A DNA stretch of 64,000 nucleotides, taken from assembly GCA_944385965.1 (NCBI GenBank), contig CALWZG010000053.1, positions 62,001 to 126,000 of the forward strand, written 5' to 3'. The position numbers and the translations under genes are program-made. The notes under the pieces were generated by a model that worked only from the letters and a program-made list of their open reading frames with translations, did no database searches and was not told the origin of the DNA. This document shows positions 1 through 9,690 of the stretch, one piece after another (position 1 is the stretch's first letter; each line of letters begins with the position of its first letter). The DNA is from an uncultured Anaerotruncus sp. GTDB taxonomy: Bacteria > Bacillota > Clostridia > Oscillospirales > Ruminococcaceae.

Positions 1-1
1 G

Positions 2-2221
2 AGCATCCTCTGCCAGTCGGAAGGGTGGGGTATTGCTGGCTGTGATATTTCCACAGGTCAGCTGTTGGTAACTCAGTTCGAGCTCCAGGACGAGGAAGGG
101 GTTATTAATGAGCTGGGAAGATATAATCCCAGTGAAATCCTGTTCAACTCGGATATTTTGGAACACAAAACCGTCACCTCTTTTATTAAAGAGAAGCTTC
201 AATGCTTGGCTGACCTGCGGGATGACGAGAAATTTTGCTTGGATACAGCCCAGCAGATGGTGTCAAAGCATTTTGGAAAAACTTTGGAGCAGTTGAGCTT
301 GGAGCGGTATCCTTTAGCGGTTGGTTCTCTGGGTGCTTTGCTGGAGTACCTGTACGAAACCCAGCAGAAGGGGTTGGAGAGGATTACTCAGGTTCACTAT
401 GTGAACGCCGCTCAATATATGGTTTTGGACCTGACCGCCCGGCGAAATTTGGAGCTGACCCAAACCCTCCGTTCTGGGGAGAAAAGGGGAACCCTTTTAT
501 GGGTTTTGGATAAAACCAAAACCGCTATGGGGAAACGGCTTCTTCGCAGCTATTTGGATAAGCCCCTCGTCAATCCAGCCCTCATCAACAAACGGCTGAA
601 CGCTGTGGAGGAGCTGGTGGGGAATACTATTCTACGCTGCGATATCGCTGAACAGCTCAGCGGTGTTTTTGACTTGGAACGCTTAATGACCAGGATTGTT
701 TATGGCAGCGCCAGCCCCAGGGAATTTAAAGCTCTGGAGTCCACCTGCCGAAAGCTGCCCGCCTTGTGGGAATTGTTGAGTGGGTGCAGAAGCGCTTATC
801 TTGCCCAAGTCCATCAAGAAATAGACCCTTTGGAGGATTTATGCCAGCTAATTGGCGCCGCTATTGAGGATGAACCGCCTGTGGCCTTGAAGGATGGGGG
901 AGTCATCAAGGCCGGCTATCATCAGGAATTAGATGATTTGCGCGATCTGGTACATAACACAAAACAGGTGTTGTTGAGTATTGAGTCCTCAGAAAAGGAA
1001 AAAACAGGCATCAAAAACCTAAAAATTGGGTATAATCGGGTTTTTGGTTATTACATTGAGGTGACCAAATCCAATTTGAGCATGGTGCCGGAAACCTATA
1101 TCCGCAAACAGACCTTGGCCAACTGTGAGCGGTATATTACCCAGGAGCTAAAAGAATTGGAGCAGAAAATTCTCAGCGCTGGGGAACGTATTTTGGAGTT
1201 GGAAGCCCAGCTGTTCGACCAAGTCCGTCAGCAGGTATCCGCTCAGCTGCAAAGAGTACAGACATCCGCAGGAGCGATTGCTAGGCTGGATGTTTATACC
1301 TCCTTGGCTGTGGTAGCCAGCGATTATGGATACTGCCGGCCAGATGTGGACCAGTCGGATAAAATTGAGATTCAGGATGGCAGGCATCCTGTGGTGGAGC
1401 AGCTGATGAATGGGGCTCCTTTTGTATCAAACGATACCTTTTTAAACCTGTCCGACCAGCAAATCGCCATTATCACCGGCCCCAATATGGCGGGAAAATC
1501 CACCTATATGCGGCAAACAGCTTTGATTGTTCTGATGGCTCAGATAGGCAGTTTTGTCCCTGCCGCTAAAGCCCATATTGGAGTTGTGGATGGCATCTTC
1601 ACACGGGTGGGGGCGTCCGATGATTTGTCCTCCGGACAGTCCACTTTTATGGTGGAGATGACCGAAGTGGCTCAAATTGTAAGACAGGCAACCTCCAAAA
1701 GCTTGTTAATCCTGGACGAGATTGGCAGAGGAACCTCCACTTTTGATGGTATGAGTATTGCCCGAGCGGTCATTGAATACATTGCGGACAAAAAATTTGT
1801 AGGAGCAAAAACCCTATTCGCTACCCATTATCACGAATTGACAGAGTTGGAGGAGCAGCTTCCTTGTGTCAAGAACTTCAATATAGCTTGTAAAAAAAGG
1901 GGAGACGATATCACCTTTTTGCGCCGGATTGTTCCAGGAGGAGCAGATGACAGTTATGGTATTGAGGTGTCTAAGCTGGCTGGGGTTCCTGAATGGATTA
2001 TAAAGCGGGCCAAACAAGTCCTTCAAAAACTGGAATCGGGACAGCCTGCCAATCCTGTAAAGCATAAAAACATTACAGATGAAACAGGCGATTCTCAGCT
2101 GTCTTTTCAGGGACTGTTGTCATCTCCGGTGGAGGAAGCCCTTAAGCAGATTGACGTAAATACGCTGACCCCCATTGAAGCGCTGAATCAGCTGCATGCT
2201 TTGAAAGAGATGCTCCATTAA
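2..2221 (+). CDS. mutS: DNA mismatch repair protein MutS (5' end outside window)
   Basis: MutS recognises mismatches and, with MutL, starts repair in the cytoplasm. The reading frame is open from base 2 with no start, so about 130 N-terminal residues (mismatch-recognition domain, including the Phe-x-Glu motif) lie upstream of the window. The visible 739 residues cover the connector, core, clamp and ATPase domains. I see the Walker A GPNMAGKST (about nt 1478-1504), the STFMVEM motif, Walker B DEIGRGTSTFDG and the ATHYHEL switch. It ends 17 bp before mutL, so mutS-mutL-miaA form an operon. An internal TTG at 65 is not the real start, because MutS-like sequence continues upstream of it. Confidence 0.97.
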   Translation, partial: SILCQSEGWGIAGCDISTGQLLVTQFELQDEEGVINELGRYNPSEILFNSDILEHKTVTSFIKEKLQCLADLRDDEKFCLDTAQQMVSKHFGKTLEQLSLERYPLAVGSLGALLEYLYETQQKGLERITQVHYVNAAQYMVLDLTARRNLELTQTLRSGEKRGTLLWVLDKTKTAMGKRLLRSYLDKPLVNPALINKRLNAVEELVGNTILRCDIAEQLSGVFDLERLMTRIVYGSASPREFKALESTCRKLPALWELLSGCRSAYLAQVHQEIDPLEDLCQLIGAAIEDEPPVALKDGGVIKAGYHQELDDLRDLVHNTKQVLLSIESSEKEKTGIKNLKIGYNRVFGYYIEVTKSNLSMVPETYIRKQTLANCERYITQELKELEQKILSAGERILELEAQLFDQVRQQVSAQLQRVQTSAGAIARLDVYTSLAVVASDYGYCRPDVDQSDKIEIQDGRHPVVEQLMNGAPFVSNDTFLNLSDQQIAIITGPNMAGKSTYMRQTALIVLMAQIGSFVPAAKAHIGVVDGIFTRVGASDDLSSGQSTFMVEMTEVAQIVRQATSKSLLILDEIGRGTSTFDGMSIARAVIEYIADKKFVGAKTLFATHYHELTELEEQLPCVKNFNIACKKRGDDITFLRRIVPGGADDSYGIEVSKLAGVPEWIIKRAKQVLQKLESGQPANPVKHKNITDETGDSQLSFQGLLSSPVEEALKQIDVNTLTPIEALNQLHALKEMLH

Positions 2222-2238
2222 AGTGAGGAGGTGGAACA

Positions 2239-4239
2239 ATGCCTAAAATCAATGTTTTGGAAAAACAGGTAGCGGAGTTGATTGCCGCTGGGGAAGTGGT
2301 GGAGCGTCCAGCGTCCATTGTAAAGGAATTGATAGAAAACGCTGTTGACGCAGGTTCCACCTCTATTACAGTGGAGATTCAGGCGGGCGGAATCCGCTAT
2401 ATCCGGGTGACCGACAATGGATGCGGCATTGAGCGCGAGGATGTTCCAAAGGCATTTCTTCGCCACGCCACCAGCAAGGTCCGGGTTCAGGAGGATTTAG
2501 GGCATATTATAACCATGGGGTTCCGTGGGGAAGCGCTGGCTTCTATTGCGGCGATGAGTCATGTGGAGCTGCTCACCAGAACTGCGGAGCAGACAGCTGG
2601 AACCTTCTACAAAATTTCCGGCGGTGAGGAGCTGGGCCTTGAGGATGCGGGATGTCCTGTTGGGACCACCATCACCGTTCGGGATGTGTTTTATAACACC
2701 CCAGCCAGAATGAAATTTTTGAAAAAAGATGTTTCTGAAGGAAACAGTGTGGCGGCGGTGGTGGAAAAAGCGGCTTTGTCCAATCCTGAAATTGCCTTTA
2801 AGTTCATTCGGGATGGGTCTGTAAAATTGCAAACTCCTGGAGATCGACAGTTGATTTCCGCCATCCGGTGTGTCCTGGGCAAAGAGTTTGCTTCTAATGT
2901 GCTTTTGGTGCATTATAGTCAGGAACAGTATACGTTGGATGGCTTTATCAGCAAAACCTCTTTTTCCCGAGGGTCCCGCTCCATGCAGAATTTTTTCATC
3001 AACCACCGTTTTGTTCGCTCCAAAACCTGTATGGCGGCTTTGGAGGAAGCTTATAAAAACGCCTTGATGGTGGGCAAATTCCCTTCCTGTGTTTTGAATC
3101 TTACCATTCCGCCTGAGACGGTGGATGTAAATGTTCATCCAGCAAAAATAGAAGTGCGGTTCGCTGATGAAAGAAAAATCTTTGATTTAGTATATTATGG
3201 ATGCAAAACCACACTTCATGCATCAGACACAGCTCCTGAACTGGAATTAAAAAGTGTTTCGGGCAGCGCTACTTATAATCCTTTTCATACCCAGACTGCA
3301 CAAACTCCTGTCATTCAGGAGCGTATCAGCGCTCAGGAATATCGGAAAAAATATATGGATGACAAAAGTGCCTCTGTTCCCATACGAATGGACGCTGTAA
3401 AGCCGGTTGGCATTACAGAAAATCCAGACGCTGTTTTATCAAGAATTTCCACATCTTCTGTGCTGGCCATGGCAAGTCCAGGGCCTTTACTGGATGAAAA
3501 AGCGCCTTTAGAGGTTGTTTTTCATAGAAAAGATACTCAAACGCTTTCCTCCTCAAATCAATCCCGCCCAACCCCACGGCCCTCGCCTAATTTGGATATT
3601 GACTATGAGGAGCCTCAGCAGGAAGGTCCTAAAATGATAGTTCCTGACCTTCAAGTTAAGGATCCTTATGAAGACGCCAAATTGGTTGGAGAAATTTTTA
3701 ATACCTATTTGGTGGTGCAAAGTGAGGATGCCCTTCTTCTGGTGGATAAACATGCCGCCCATGAGCGGCTTTTATTCAATAAATTGATGAGGCAGGGGAT
3801 TGGGGAGGAGCGGCAGCTGTTGATTACCCCCATCTCTGTTCAATTAGCCCAAGAGGAATATACTGTGATTCTGGAAAATAAAGAGCTTTTGGAGAAAGCT
3901 GGGATTTCGGCGGAAGATTTCGGGGATGGATGTGTGTTAATACGGGAGGTAAGCCCCATACTGGCGGAAATGGATCTGGCGGAGATGGTGACCGAATTTG
4001 CGAAAAAACTTTTGTCCGGGAGCCAACAACTGGTTTCACAACGGTTGGAGGAGATGTATCACACGATCGCCTGCCGTTCGGCCATTAAGGCCAATGACCG
4101 CACAGGGAAACTGTCTTTGGAATCCTTGATTCAGCTGCTGAGGGAAGATGGTGATGTGGCCCATTGCCCTCATGGACGCCCTGTATCAATTAAACTGACC
4201 CGACGGGAAATTGAAAAGAAATTTGGCAGGTTAGGTTGA
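2239..4239 (+). CDS. mutL: DNA mismatch repair protein MutL
   Basis: GHKL ATPase and probable nicking endonuclease that couples MutS to downstream repair. The 666-aa protein starts with ATG after GAGGAGG. The N-terminal ATPase has ELIENAVDAG (E30, N34), TDNGCGI and FRGEALASI. The C-terminal dimerisation/endonuclease domain has DKHAAHE (D503-E509), SAIKAND and CPHGRP. The usual metal motif D-x-H-A-x2-E-x4-E has Asn at its last position here (N514). A variable proline/serine-rich linker lies at about residues 330-470. The stop overlaps the miaA start by one base. Confidence 0.97.
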   Translation: MPKINVLEKQVAELIAAGEVVERPASIVKELIENAVDAGSTSITVEIQAGGIRYIRVTDNGCGIEREDVPKAFLRHATSKVRVQEDLGHIITMGFRGEALASIAAMSHVELLTRTAEQTAGTFYKISGGEELGLEDAGCPVGTTITVRDVFYNTPARMKFLKKDVSEGNSVAAVVEKAALSNPEIAFKFIRDGSVKLQTPGDRQLISAIRCVLGKEFASNVLLVHYSQEQYTLDGFISKTSFSRGSRSMQNFFINHRFVRSKTCMAALEEAYKNALMVGKFPSCVLNLTIPPETVDVNVHPAKIEVRFADERKIFDLVYYGCKTTLHASDTAPELELKSVSGSATYNPFHTQTAQTPVIQERISAQEYRKKYMDDKSASVPIRMDAVKPVGITENPDAVLSRISTSSVLAMASPGPLLDEKAPLEVVFHRKDTQTLSSSNQSRPTPRPSPNLDIDYEEPQQEGPKMIVPDLQVKDPYEDAKLVGEIFNTYLVVQSEDALLLVDKHAAHERLLFNKLMRQGIGEERQLLITPISVQLAQEEYTVILENKELLEKAGISAEDFGDGCVLIREVSPILAEMDLAEMVTEFAKKLLSGSQQLVSQRLEEMYHTIACRSAIKANDRTGKLSLESLIQLLREDGDVAHCPHGRPVSIKLTRREIEKKFGRLG

Positions 4240-5186
4240 TGGAAGAAAAAAAATGTAAGCTTTTGGTGATTGTTGGTCCTACCGCTTCAGGGAAAACAAA
4301 ATTGGCTGTGGAATTGGCCAAAATATATCATGGTGAAGTGGTTTCCGCTGACTCCATGCAGATTTATAAAGGAATGGATATTGCCACAGCGAAACCTACC
4401 TCAGAGGAAATGGAAGGGATTCCCCACCATTTGATGGATTTTCTCTCCCCGGATGAAGCCTCTTTTTCGGTAGCAGATTACGCCCACCTGGCACGGCAGA
4501 CCATTTCAGAAATCTCCCAAAGGGGTCATCTGCCTATTTTGGCGGGAGGAACAGGGCTTTATATCAAAGCCATTGTGGACAATGTGGAGTACGCTGAAAT
4601 CCAAAGCGACCCTGTATTGCGTCTGCGTTTGCGGGAACAGGCCCAAACCTTGGGAAATGAAGCTATGCTGGAACGCCTCAGACAAATTGACCCGGATTTG
4701 GCCGCTGGACTGCATCCAAATAATTTGAACCGGATTCTTCGGGCATTGGAGGTTTATGAGCTTACGGGAATTCCCATGAGTGAGCACCAAAGGAAATCCC
4801 GATTGGTTCCAGCGCCTTATCAGATTTGCATGCTGGGCTTGACTTGTCAAGACCGGCAAAAGCTTTATCAGCGCATCAACCAAAGGGTAGACTTGATGAT
4901 GGAAAGGGGACTGCTGGAAGAAGCGAGGGAAATAGAACGGATTTATCAGGGTACCGCCCGGCAGGCTATCGGCTATAAAGAGCTGGCACCTTACTTGCAT
5001 GGTCAGGAACCCTTGGAACTTTGTGTTGAAAAGCTCAAACAGGCTACCCGGAATTACGCTAAACGGCAGCTAACTTGGTTTAGTCGGGATCAGCGGATTC
5101 AGTGGCTTTTTACAGATACTTTTGTAGATTCATGTCAACTGCTGGAAAAATCCAAGAATCTAGTTCACAACCAACTTTTTTTATGA
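4239..5186 (+). CDS. miaA: tRNA dimethylallyltransferase MiaA
   Basis: Transfers a dimethylallyl group to N6 of A37 in tRNAs that read UNN codons. 315 aa, normal for the family. The P-loop is GPTASGKT (13-20), followed by DSMQIYKGMDIATAKPT, GGTGLYIKA and ARQAIGYKEL. I chose the ATG at 4239, which overlaps the mutL TGA (TGATG) and suggests translational coupling; the TTG one codon upstream is also open. The mutL-miaA-hfq order is common in clostridia. The hfq promoter lies inside the last codons of this gene. Confidence 0.96.
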   Translation: MEEKKCKLLVIVGPTASGKTKLAVELAKIYHGEVVSADSMQIYKGMDIATAKPTSEEMEGIPHHLMDFLSPDEASFSVADYAHLARQTISEISQRGHLPILAGGTGLYIKAIVDNVEYAEIQSDPVLRLRLREQAQTLGNEAMLERLRQIDPDLAAGLHPNNLNRILRALEVYELTGIPMSEHQRKSRLVPAPYQICMLGLTCQDRQKLYQRINQRVDLMMERGLLEEAREIERIYQGTARQAIGYKELAPYLHGQEPLELCVEKLKQATRNYAKRQLTWFSRDQRIQWLFTDTFVDSCQLLEKSKNLVHNQLFL

Positions 5187-5192
5187 TATAAT
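5164..5192 (+). promoter_or_regulatory. SigA-type promoter for hfq
   Basis: TTCACA (5164-5169), a 17-bp spacer and TATAAT (5187-5192), preceded by TG one base upstream (extended -10). The -35 box lies in the miaA C-terminus. The about 80-nt leader contains a small hairpin (CGGGT/ACCCG) near 5211-5240. This could uncouple hfq from the mutSL operon. Confidence 0.65.
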
Positions 5193-5281
5193 AAACAAAA
5201 TATCTAAGTATGCGGGTCCTGGGTCTGGAACCCGACCTGAGAAATTGTTCATGAATCTTCATTATCAACAGGAGGCATGAG

Positions 5282-5533
5282 ATGAAACAGTTAAATCTTC
5301 AGGATGTCTTTTTAAATCAAGCCCGCCGGGAAAAGATTATGGTCACCATTTATTTGACCAATGGCTTTCAATTCAAGGGAATTGTAAAGGGCTTTGACTC
5401 TTATATTGTGATTTTAGACTGTGATGGCCGGCAAAATTTGGTTTATAAACATGCTATTTCCACCATTATCCCGTCCAAGACCATCAGTATTCTCAATGCT
5501 GAGGAATTGGAAAAGGGAACACCTAGCTTATAA
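5282..5533 (+). CDS. hfq: RNA chaperone Hfq
   Basis: Hexameric Sm-like RNA chaperone that binds sRNAs and A-rich mRNA. 83 aa, with Sm1 (residues about 7-45) and the Sm2 signature YKHAIST (55-61). [14 protein letters not shown] is typical of the family. It starts at ATG after AGGAGGCATGAG. It has its own predicted promoter inside miaA and lies 2 bp before the next gene. Confidence 0.97.
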   Translation: MKQLNLQDVFLNQARREKIMVTIYLTNGFQFKGIVKGFDSYIVILDCDGRQNLVYKHAISTIIPSKTISILNAEELEKGTPSL

Positions 5534-5535
5534 AG

Positions 5536-6789
5536 ATGAGAATTAGGCTGTTCCAAAGAATACTGTTGGTTTTGGCGTCTTTTTTTATTTTATTCTATGT
5601 GGGGTATCAAATTTATCGTTATCTGCACAGCGGATATAAAACAGAGGTCGCCTATACATATACTGTGGAGCAAACCACACGTGTGACCGGAATTGTGCTC
5701 CGTAAAGAATTGCTGCTGGAAGAAGAAATCAAGGACGGTGTAGCTTCTTATACAGTAAACGATGGCACAAAAGTTTCTTATAGCTCTCTGATAGCGGAGG
5801 TTTATGGTAGCCAAGAGGATGTTGACAATGTAAAAATCTTGAGGGAATTGGAAAATCAGGCGGCTTTACTCAAACAAGCCCAAGACCCTGGAACCACTTC
5901 ATTTGTTCAAACAGATGTGTTGAATAAACAGATTTCTTCTGCTTTGAATACAGTAATTTCCTCCGTGGACCATCAGGCTTTTTATAACTTGAAGGAAAAC
6001 GCGGATTCTCTGTTGACCTTGATGAATACCAAACAAATCGCTACTGGCAAACAAGCGGATTTTAGCGAGGCCTTGGAAAAAATAAACGCAGAAGCGGAAT
6101 ACTATCGAAATCAGATTGCGGATCGTGTACAGAACGCCACAAAGATTATCGCTCCAAGACCAGGATACTTTATCCGAAATATAGATGGATATGAGAACTG
6201 CCTGGATTTAAATAACCTGGATCAATTGACACCAGAACAAATTCAGGACTTAAAGCCTAAAAGCACGAAAGAATATCAAAACCGAGTAGGAAAGTTGATG
6301 ATTGACCACAATTGGTATTATGCCGTAGTGATTCCTACTAAGGATTTGGAACTATATCAGGAAGGCGCCTCGGTTACTGTGGATTTCAATATCAGCGGAC
6401 TTGATCCAGTGCCTATGACCATCCAAACGGTTAACCATGAAAAGGACAGTGAGCAGGCGGTTGTAGTATTCCATTGTAATTATATCAATGAGTACTTGGT
6501 CAACTTAAGAGTAACTTCCGCCGATGTGGATGTTAGGTCTTTTACAGGCCTGCGGGTCAGCAATTCCGCCTTACGGTTTGATGGAATTCAGGAAGGTGTC
6601 TATATCATCATTGGGGACAAGCTGTTGTTCCGTCCGGTCACCGTTTTTTATGAAGGTGTTGGCTTTTCACTGTGCAGGGAATATGACCCTAAATATGAAA
6701 CAAGTACAGGCGCCTATCGTGGCTTACAGCAATATGACCAAGTTGTAATAGAAGGGACGCAGATGTATAATGAAAAACGAATTAAGTAG
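5536..6789 (+). CDS. HlyD-family membrane-anchored adaptor-like protein
   Basis: 417-aa protein with one N-terminal TM segment (about residues 8-28) and a large extracytoplasmic part resembling HlyD/RND membrane-fusion adaptors: barrel-sandwich-like halves (about 45-95 and 190-220) around a helical stretch (about 100-195). Proteins of this type often sit just upstream of yggS-sepF in Oscillospirales, so it may act with the division machinery rather than in drug export; that is inference. There is no clear Shine-Dalgarno sequence, and the start is 2 bp after hfq, so coupling is likely. Its 3' end overlaps yggS by 20 bp. No transporter ATPase is nearby. Confidence 0.7.
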   Translation: MRIRLFQRILLVLASFFILFYVGYQIYRYLHSGYKTEVAYTYTVEQTTRVTGIVLRKELLLEEEIKDGVASYTVNDGTKVSYSSLIAEVYGSQEDVDNVKILRELENQAALLKQAQDPGTTSFVQTDVLNKQISSALNTVISSVDHQAFYNLKENADSLLTLMNTKQIATGKQADFSEALEKINAEAEYYRNQIADRVQNATKIIAPRPGYFIRNIDGYENCLDLNNLDQLTPEQIQDLKPKSTKEYQNRVGKLMIDHNWYYAVVIPTKDLELYQEGASVTVDFNISGLDPVPMTIQTVNHEKDSEQAVVVFHCNYINEYLVNLRVTSADVDVRSFTGLRVSNSALRFDGIQEGVYIIIGDKLLFRPVTVFYEGVGFSLCREYDPKYETSTGAYRGLQQYDQVVIEGTQMYNEKRIK

Positions 6790-7495
6790 CTTGACAATTG
6801 AAGAAAGAGTACAAGCAATTCGGGAGTCTATTTCACAGGCTTGTCAGCAGGCTGGACGAGATCCCGGTCAGGTGCGTTTGATGGCGGTGACCAAAACGGT
6901 AGAACCTGCTCGAGTGAACCAAGCGATTGCCGCGGGTGTGACCTTGCTGGGTGAAAACAAAGCGCAGGAATTGTGCGCCAAATTTGAGGACTATCATAAA
7001 GAAGGGGTAGAGATTCATTTTATAGGGCATCTCCAAACCAATAAGGTCCGTCAAATCATTGATAAGGTGACTATGATCCAATCTTTGGATAGTGAAGGAT
7101 TGGCGCAGGAGATTCAGCGGCAATGTGAAAAGCATGACAAAATGATGGATTGCCTGGTGGAAATCAACATTGGCAGCGAGTTTACCAAATCCGGTTTGGC
7201 CCCAGAGAATTTGGAGCCCTTTCTGGAAAAAATGAGCCGTTTTGACAGAATTCGAGTCCGGGGTATTATGGCAATTCCTCCCATTTGTGATTCGGACGCT
7301 GAAAATGAGCGGAATTTTGAAAAAATGCGAAAACTATTTGTTGACATTGGGGCTAAAAATATAGATAATATCCATATGGATATTTTATCTATGGGTATGT
7401 CAGGGGATTATCTTCTGGCTATCAAGCATGGCTCCAATCTGGTTCGGTTGGGAACCATTTTATTTGGACATCGTGACTATACAAAACAGGTATAA
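6770..7495 (+). CDS. yggS: YggS/PROSC family PLP-binding protein
   Basis: Cytoplasmic PLP homeostasis protein with an alanine-racemase-like TIM barrel. 241 aa, full length. The PLP lysine is in LMAVTKTVEP (about residue 44), followed by GENKAQEL, HFIGHLQTNK, SMGMSGDY and LVRLGTILFG. The start codon lies inside the end of the preceding gene. The yggS-sepF-ylmH-divIVA-ileS order is the classic Gram-positive division cluster. Confidence 0.95.
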   Translation: MKNELSSLTIEERVQAIRESISQACQQAGRDPGQVRLMAVTKTVEPARVNQAIAAGVTLLGENKAQELCAKFEDYHKEGVEIHFIGHLQTNKVRQIIDKVTMIQSLDSEGLAQEIQRQCEKHDKMMDCLVEINIGSEFTKSGLAPENLEPFLEKMSRFDRIRVRGIMAIPPICDSDAENERNFEKMRKLFVDIGAKNIDNIHMDILSMGMSGDYLLAIKHGSNLVRLGTILFGHRDYTKQV

Positions 7496-7521
7496 GATGG
7501 GCGGGCTTTTTTGATGAACAT

Positions 7522-7553
7522 CAAGAGAGGCCGTCTGTCCTCTTGCGTTTTTT
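7522..7553 (+). terminator. Hairpin plus T-run after yggS
   Basis: CAAGAG (7522-7527) pairs with CTCTTG (7540-7545), followed by CG and six T. The stem is short, so it may be a partial terminator that separates yggS from sepF. Confidence 0.45.
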
Positions 7554-7593
7554 CGGTGGAGGGCTTTAATATGAAACTGAGAGGGATGTTTTT

Positions 7594-8043
7594 ATGGGTC
7601 TAATGGATAAATTTAAAAATTTTATCGGAATTCCAGAGGAGGATGAATATTACGAGGATGATATGGATTTCATCCCCGGCAGTGAAACTCCACGGGAAGT
7701 CCCCCGTGAGGAACAGCCCTTGCATGAATCAAAACGCAGCAATAAGGTTGTTAACATTCATGCCACCACTCAGCTTCAAGTGGTGTTGGTAAAGCCGGAA
7801 CGGTTTGATGACGCTTCCTCCATCGCTGATCATCTGAATAACAAAAGAACGGTTGTATTGAATCTGGAATCTACCAATAAGGATGTCTCCCGGAGGTTGA
7901 TTGATTTCTTGTCCGGAGTGGCATATGCCAATAACGGCCAAATTAAACGGGTAGCCAACAGCACTTATATTATTACGCCCTATAATGTGGATATTATGGG
8001 GGATCTGTTGGATGAACTGGAAAGCAATGGTGTGTTCTTTTGA
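7594..8043 (+). CDS. sepF: Cell division protein SepF
   Basis: FtsZ-associated membrane anchor that shapes the septum. 149 aa. The N-terminal amphipathic helix MGLMDKFKNFIG is the expected membrane-targeting segment. An acidic linker (15-45) and the SepF core (about 57-145, with VVLVKPERFDDA and VVLNLESTNKD) follow. The GAGAGGGATG leader supplies the ribosome site. It overlaps ylmH by 4 bp. Confidence 0.95.
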   Translation: MGLMDKFKNFIGIPEEDEYYEDDMDFIPGSETPREVPREEQPLHESKRSNKVVNIHATTQLQVVLVKPERFDDASSIADHLNNKRTVVLNLESTNKDVSRRLIDFLSGVAYANNGQIKRVANSTYIITPYNVDIMGDLLDELESNGVFF

Positions 8044-8807
8044 TTCAGATTCAGGTTGCTGATAAACAGGAAAAAAACTTCGTGGCCCATATTGAGGATA
8101 CTTTCACTTTGGCGCGGGAGAACTATCTGCCAAAATTTACATCTTTTCTGGATTTGAGACAGGTATCTTTGGCAAAACAGGTATGCCAACAGCTTGGAAA
8201 TGAGGATTTTCTTTTTTGGGCTGGTCACCCGGATGGGGAACGGCTTATGTTGGGCGTGTTTCCACCTTATTCTCAGCCCATGGAGGAGGAGTTTCCTCTG
8301 GCAGCGGTCACCATTCGGTTCCGAGAGTCGGATGCCTTAGGACATCGGGACTTGTTGGGGTCTTTGATGGCATTGCGGATTCGCCGGGAAGCAATTGGGG
8401 ACATCTTGATTGAACCTGGTCTGGCTGTGGTGTTCTTATTGGAAACAGCGATTCCTGTGGTGCTGGAAGAGCTGCGGAAGGTGGGACGCTGCGGTGTAAG
8501 GACAGAAAAAGGACTGCCGGACAAGCTTCCAGCTTTGCACAAGTTTCAAGAACTGGAGTTTAACATCAGCGCTCCCCGTTTGGATTGTGTAGCAGCCGCT
8601 TTGTCAGGAGCTTCCAGAGAAAAAGTTTCCCAGATGATAAAGGGACAGCTTGTAAGCTTGGATGGCGCTGTGTGTCAAGACCCTTCCAAACAAGTTCCTG
8701 AAGATACTGTAATCAGTATCCGTGGTACAGGTAAATTCGTTTATTTGGGAATCCAGCGGGAGACCAAAAAGGGCCGCCTGCAAATTCTTTGTAAAAAGTA
8801 TATTTAA
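8040..8807 (+). CDS. ylmH: YlmH-like S4-domain RNA-binding protein
   Basis: 255-aa protein of the YlmH family; family members are implicated in ribosome quality control and lie in division clusters. The N-terminal two thirds are YlmH-specific. The C-terminal S4 domain (about residues 180-245) contains SAPRLDCVAAALSGASREKV. The start is a TTG overlapping the sepF stop. It is followed by divIVA, typical for Gram-positives. Confidence 0.88.
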   Translation: MIQIQVADKQEKNFVAHIEDTFTLARENYLPKFTSFLDLRQVSLAKQVCQQLGNEDFLFWAGHPDGERLMLGVFPPYSQPMEEEFPLAAVTIRFRESDALGHRDLLGSLMALRIRREAIGDILIEPGLAVVFLLETAIPVVLEELRKVGRCGVRTEKGLPDKLPALHKFQELEFNISAPRLDCVAAALSGASREKVSQMIKGQLVSLDGAVCQDPSKQVPEDTVISIRGTGKFVYLGIQRETKKGRLQILCKKYI

Positions 8808-8837
8808 ATCACGCACATGATAGGAGGGTGTTTCATT

Positions 8838-9665
8838 GTGCTGAACCCAAATGAGGTGGCCAACAAACGGTTCGACCGGGTGATGGGCCGTGGTTACAAA
8901 CCCGATGAAGTAGACAGCTATCTTGCCCAGTTATCTGGTGACATAAATCGTTTAATCTCTGAAAAGCAGGATTTAGAGCAGAAGTTGATGGTTTTGGCGG
9001 ATAAGCTTGAGGAATATAAACGGGATGAGGAGAGCTTGCATGCAGCACTTTTGGGGGCTCAGAAATTAGGGGACAGTGTGGTTCGGGATGCACGGGCAAA
9101 AGCCAAAATGATTCAGGATGACGCCCGTACCCAGGCCCAGCTGATGATTGAGAACGCTAAAAAGGCCATTGAGCAGGAGCAAAATTCCTTCCTTCGGATT
9201 CAACGGGAGGTGGCTACCTTTAAAAGCCGCTTGCAGTTGATGTATAAACAGCATTTGGAGTTGATTAGCTCCATCCCAGCAGACCAAAATTTAATGGATG
9301 CCGCTTTGAAGGGTACTATTTACGCAACTCCAGAACCTCAGCAGCAACCTGCTCCATCCAGCGCAGCGCCTCAGGTGGAGGAAGAACCTATTCCGGAGGA
9401 ACCAGTTCCATCTTCGGATGTGGAGCCTCTTGAGGGTGCAGAAAGTTATTATGAGGAGGAGACTCCATCTTTGTCCTATGATGAAGAACCGCTTCCTTCT
9501 TATGAGTCCTCTCTGGAAGAAACTTATGAACCAGAACCAGAGCCCCAGCTGGAACCAGAGTATGAGCCCGCTCGGCCTCATCGGCAGAGGGAGTCCAGGT
9601 TTGGGCCTCTGAAGTTTGGCAAGGATTTTGATATCAAACGTGGCGACGATAAACGTAAAAAGTAA
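8838..9665 (+). CDS. divIVA: DivIVA domain protein
   Basis: Polar/septal coiled-coil scaffold that senses negative membrane curvature. I start at GTG 8838, which has AGGAGGG 10 bp upstream; an in-frame ATG at 8817 would put that ribosome site inside the gene. 275 aa. The N-terminal lipid-binding motif is NEVANKRFDRVMGRGYKPDE. A long coiled coil covers about 20-150, then comes a Glu/Pro-rich disordered region (about 160-250) with repeated EPE/EEP units, and a basic tail. Confidence 0.92.
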   Translation: MLNPNEVANKRFDRVMGRGYKPDEVDSYLAQLSGDINRLISEKQDLEQKLMVLADKLEEYKRDEESLHAALLGAQKLGDSVVRDARAKAKMIQDDARTQAQLMIENAKKAIEQEQNSFLRIQREVATFKSRLQLMYKQHLELISSIPADQNLMDAALKGTIYATPEPQQQPAPSSAAPQVEEEPIPEEPVPSSDVEPLEGAESYYEEETPSLSYDEEPLPSYESSLEETYEPEPEPQLEPEYEPARPHRQRESRFGPLKFGKDFDIKRGDDKRKK

Positions 9666-9690
9666 AATGGACAGATAGGAGAGATACCCC

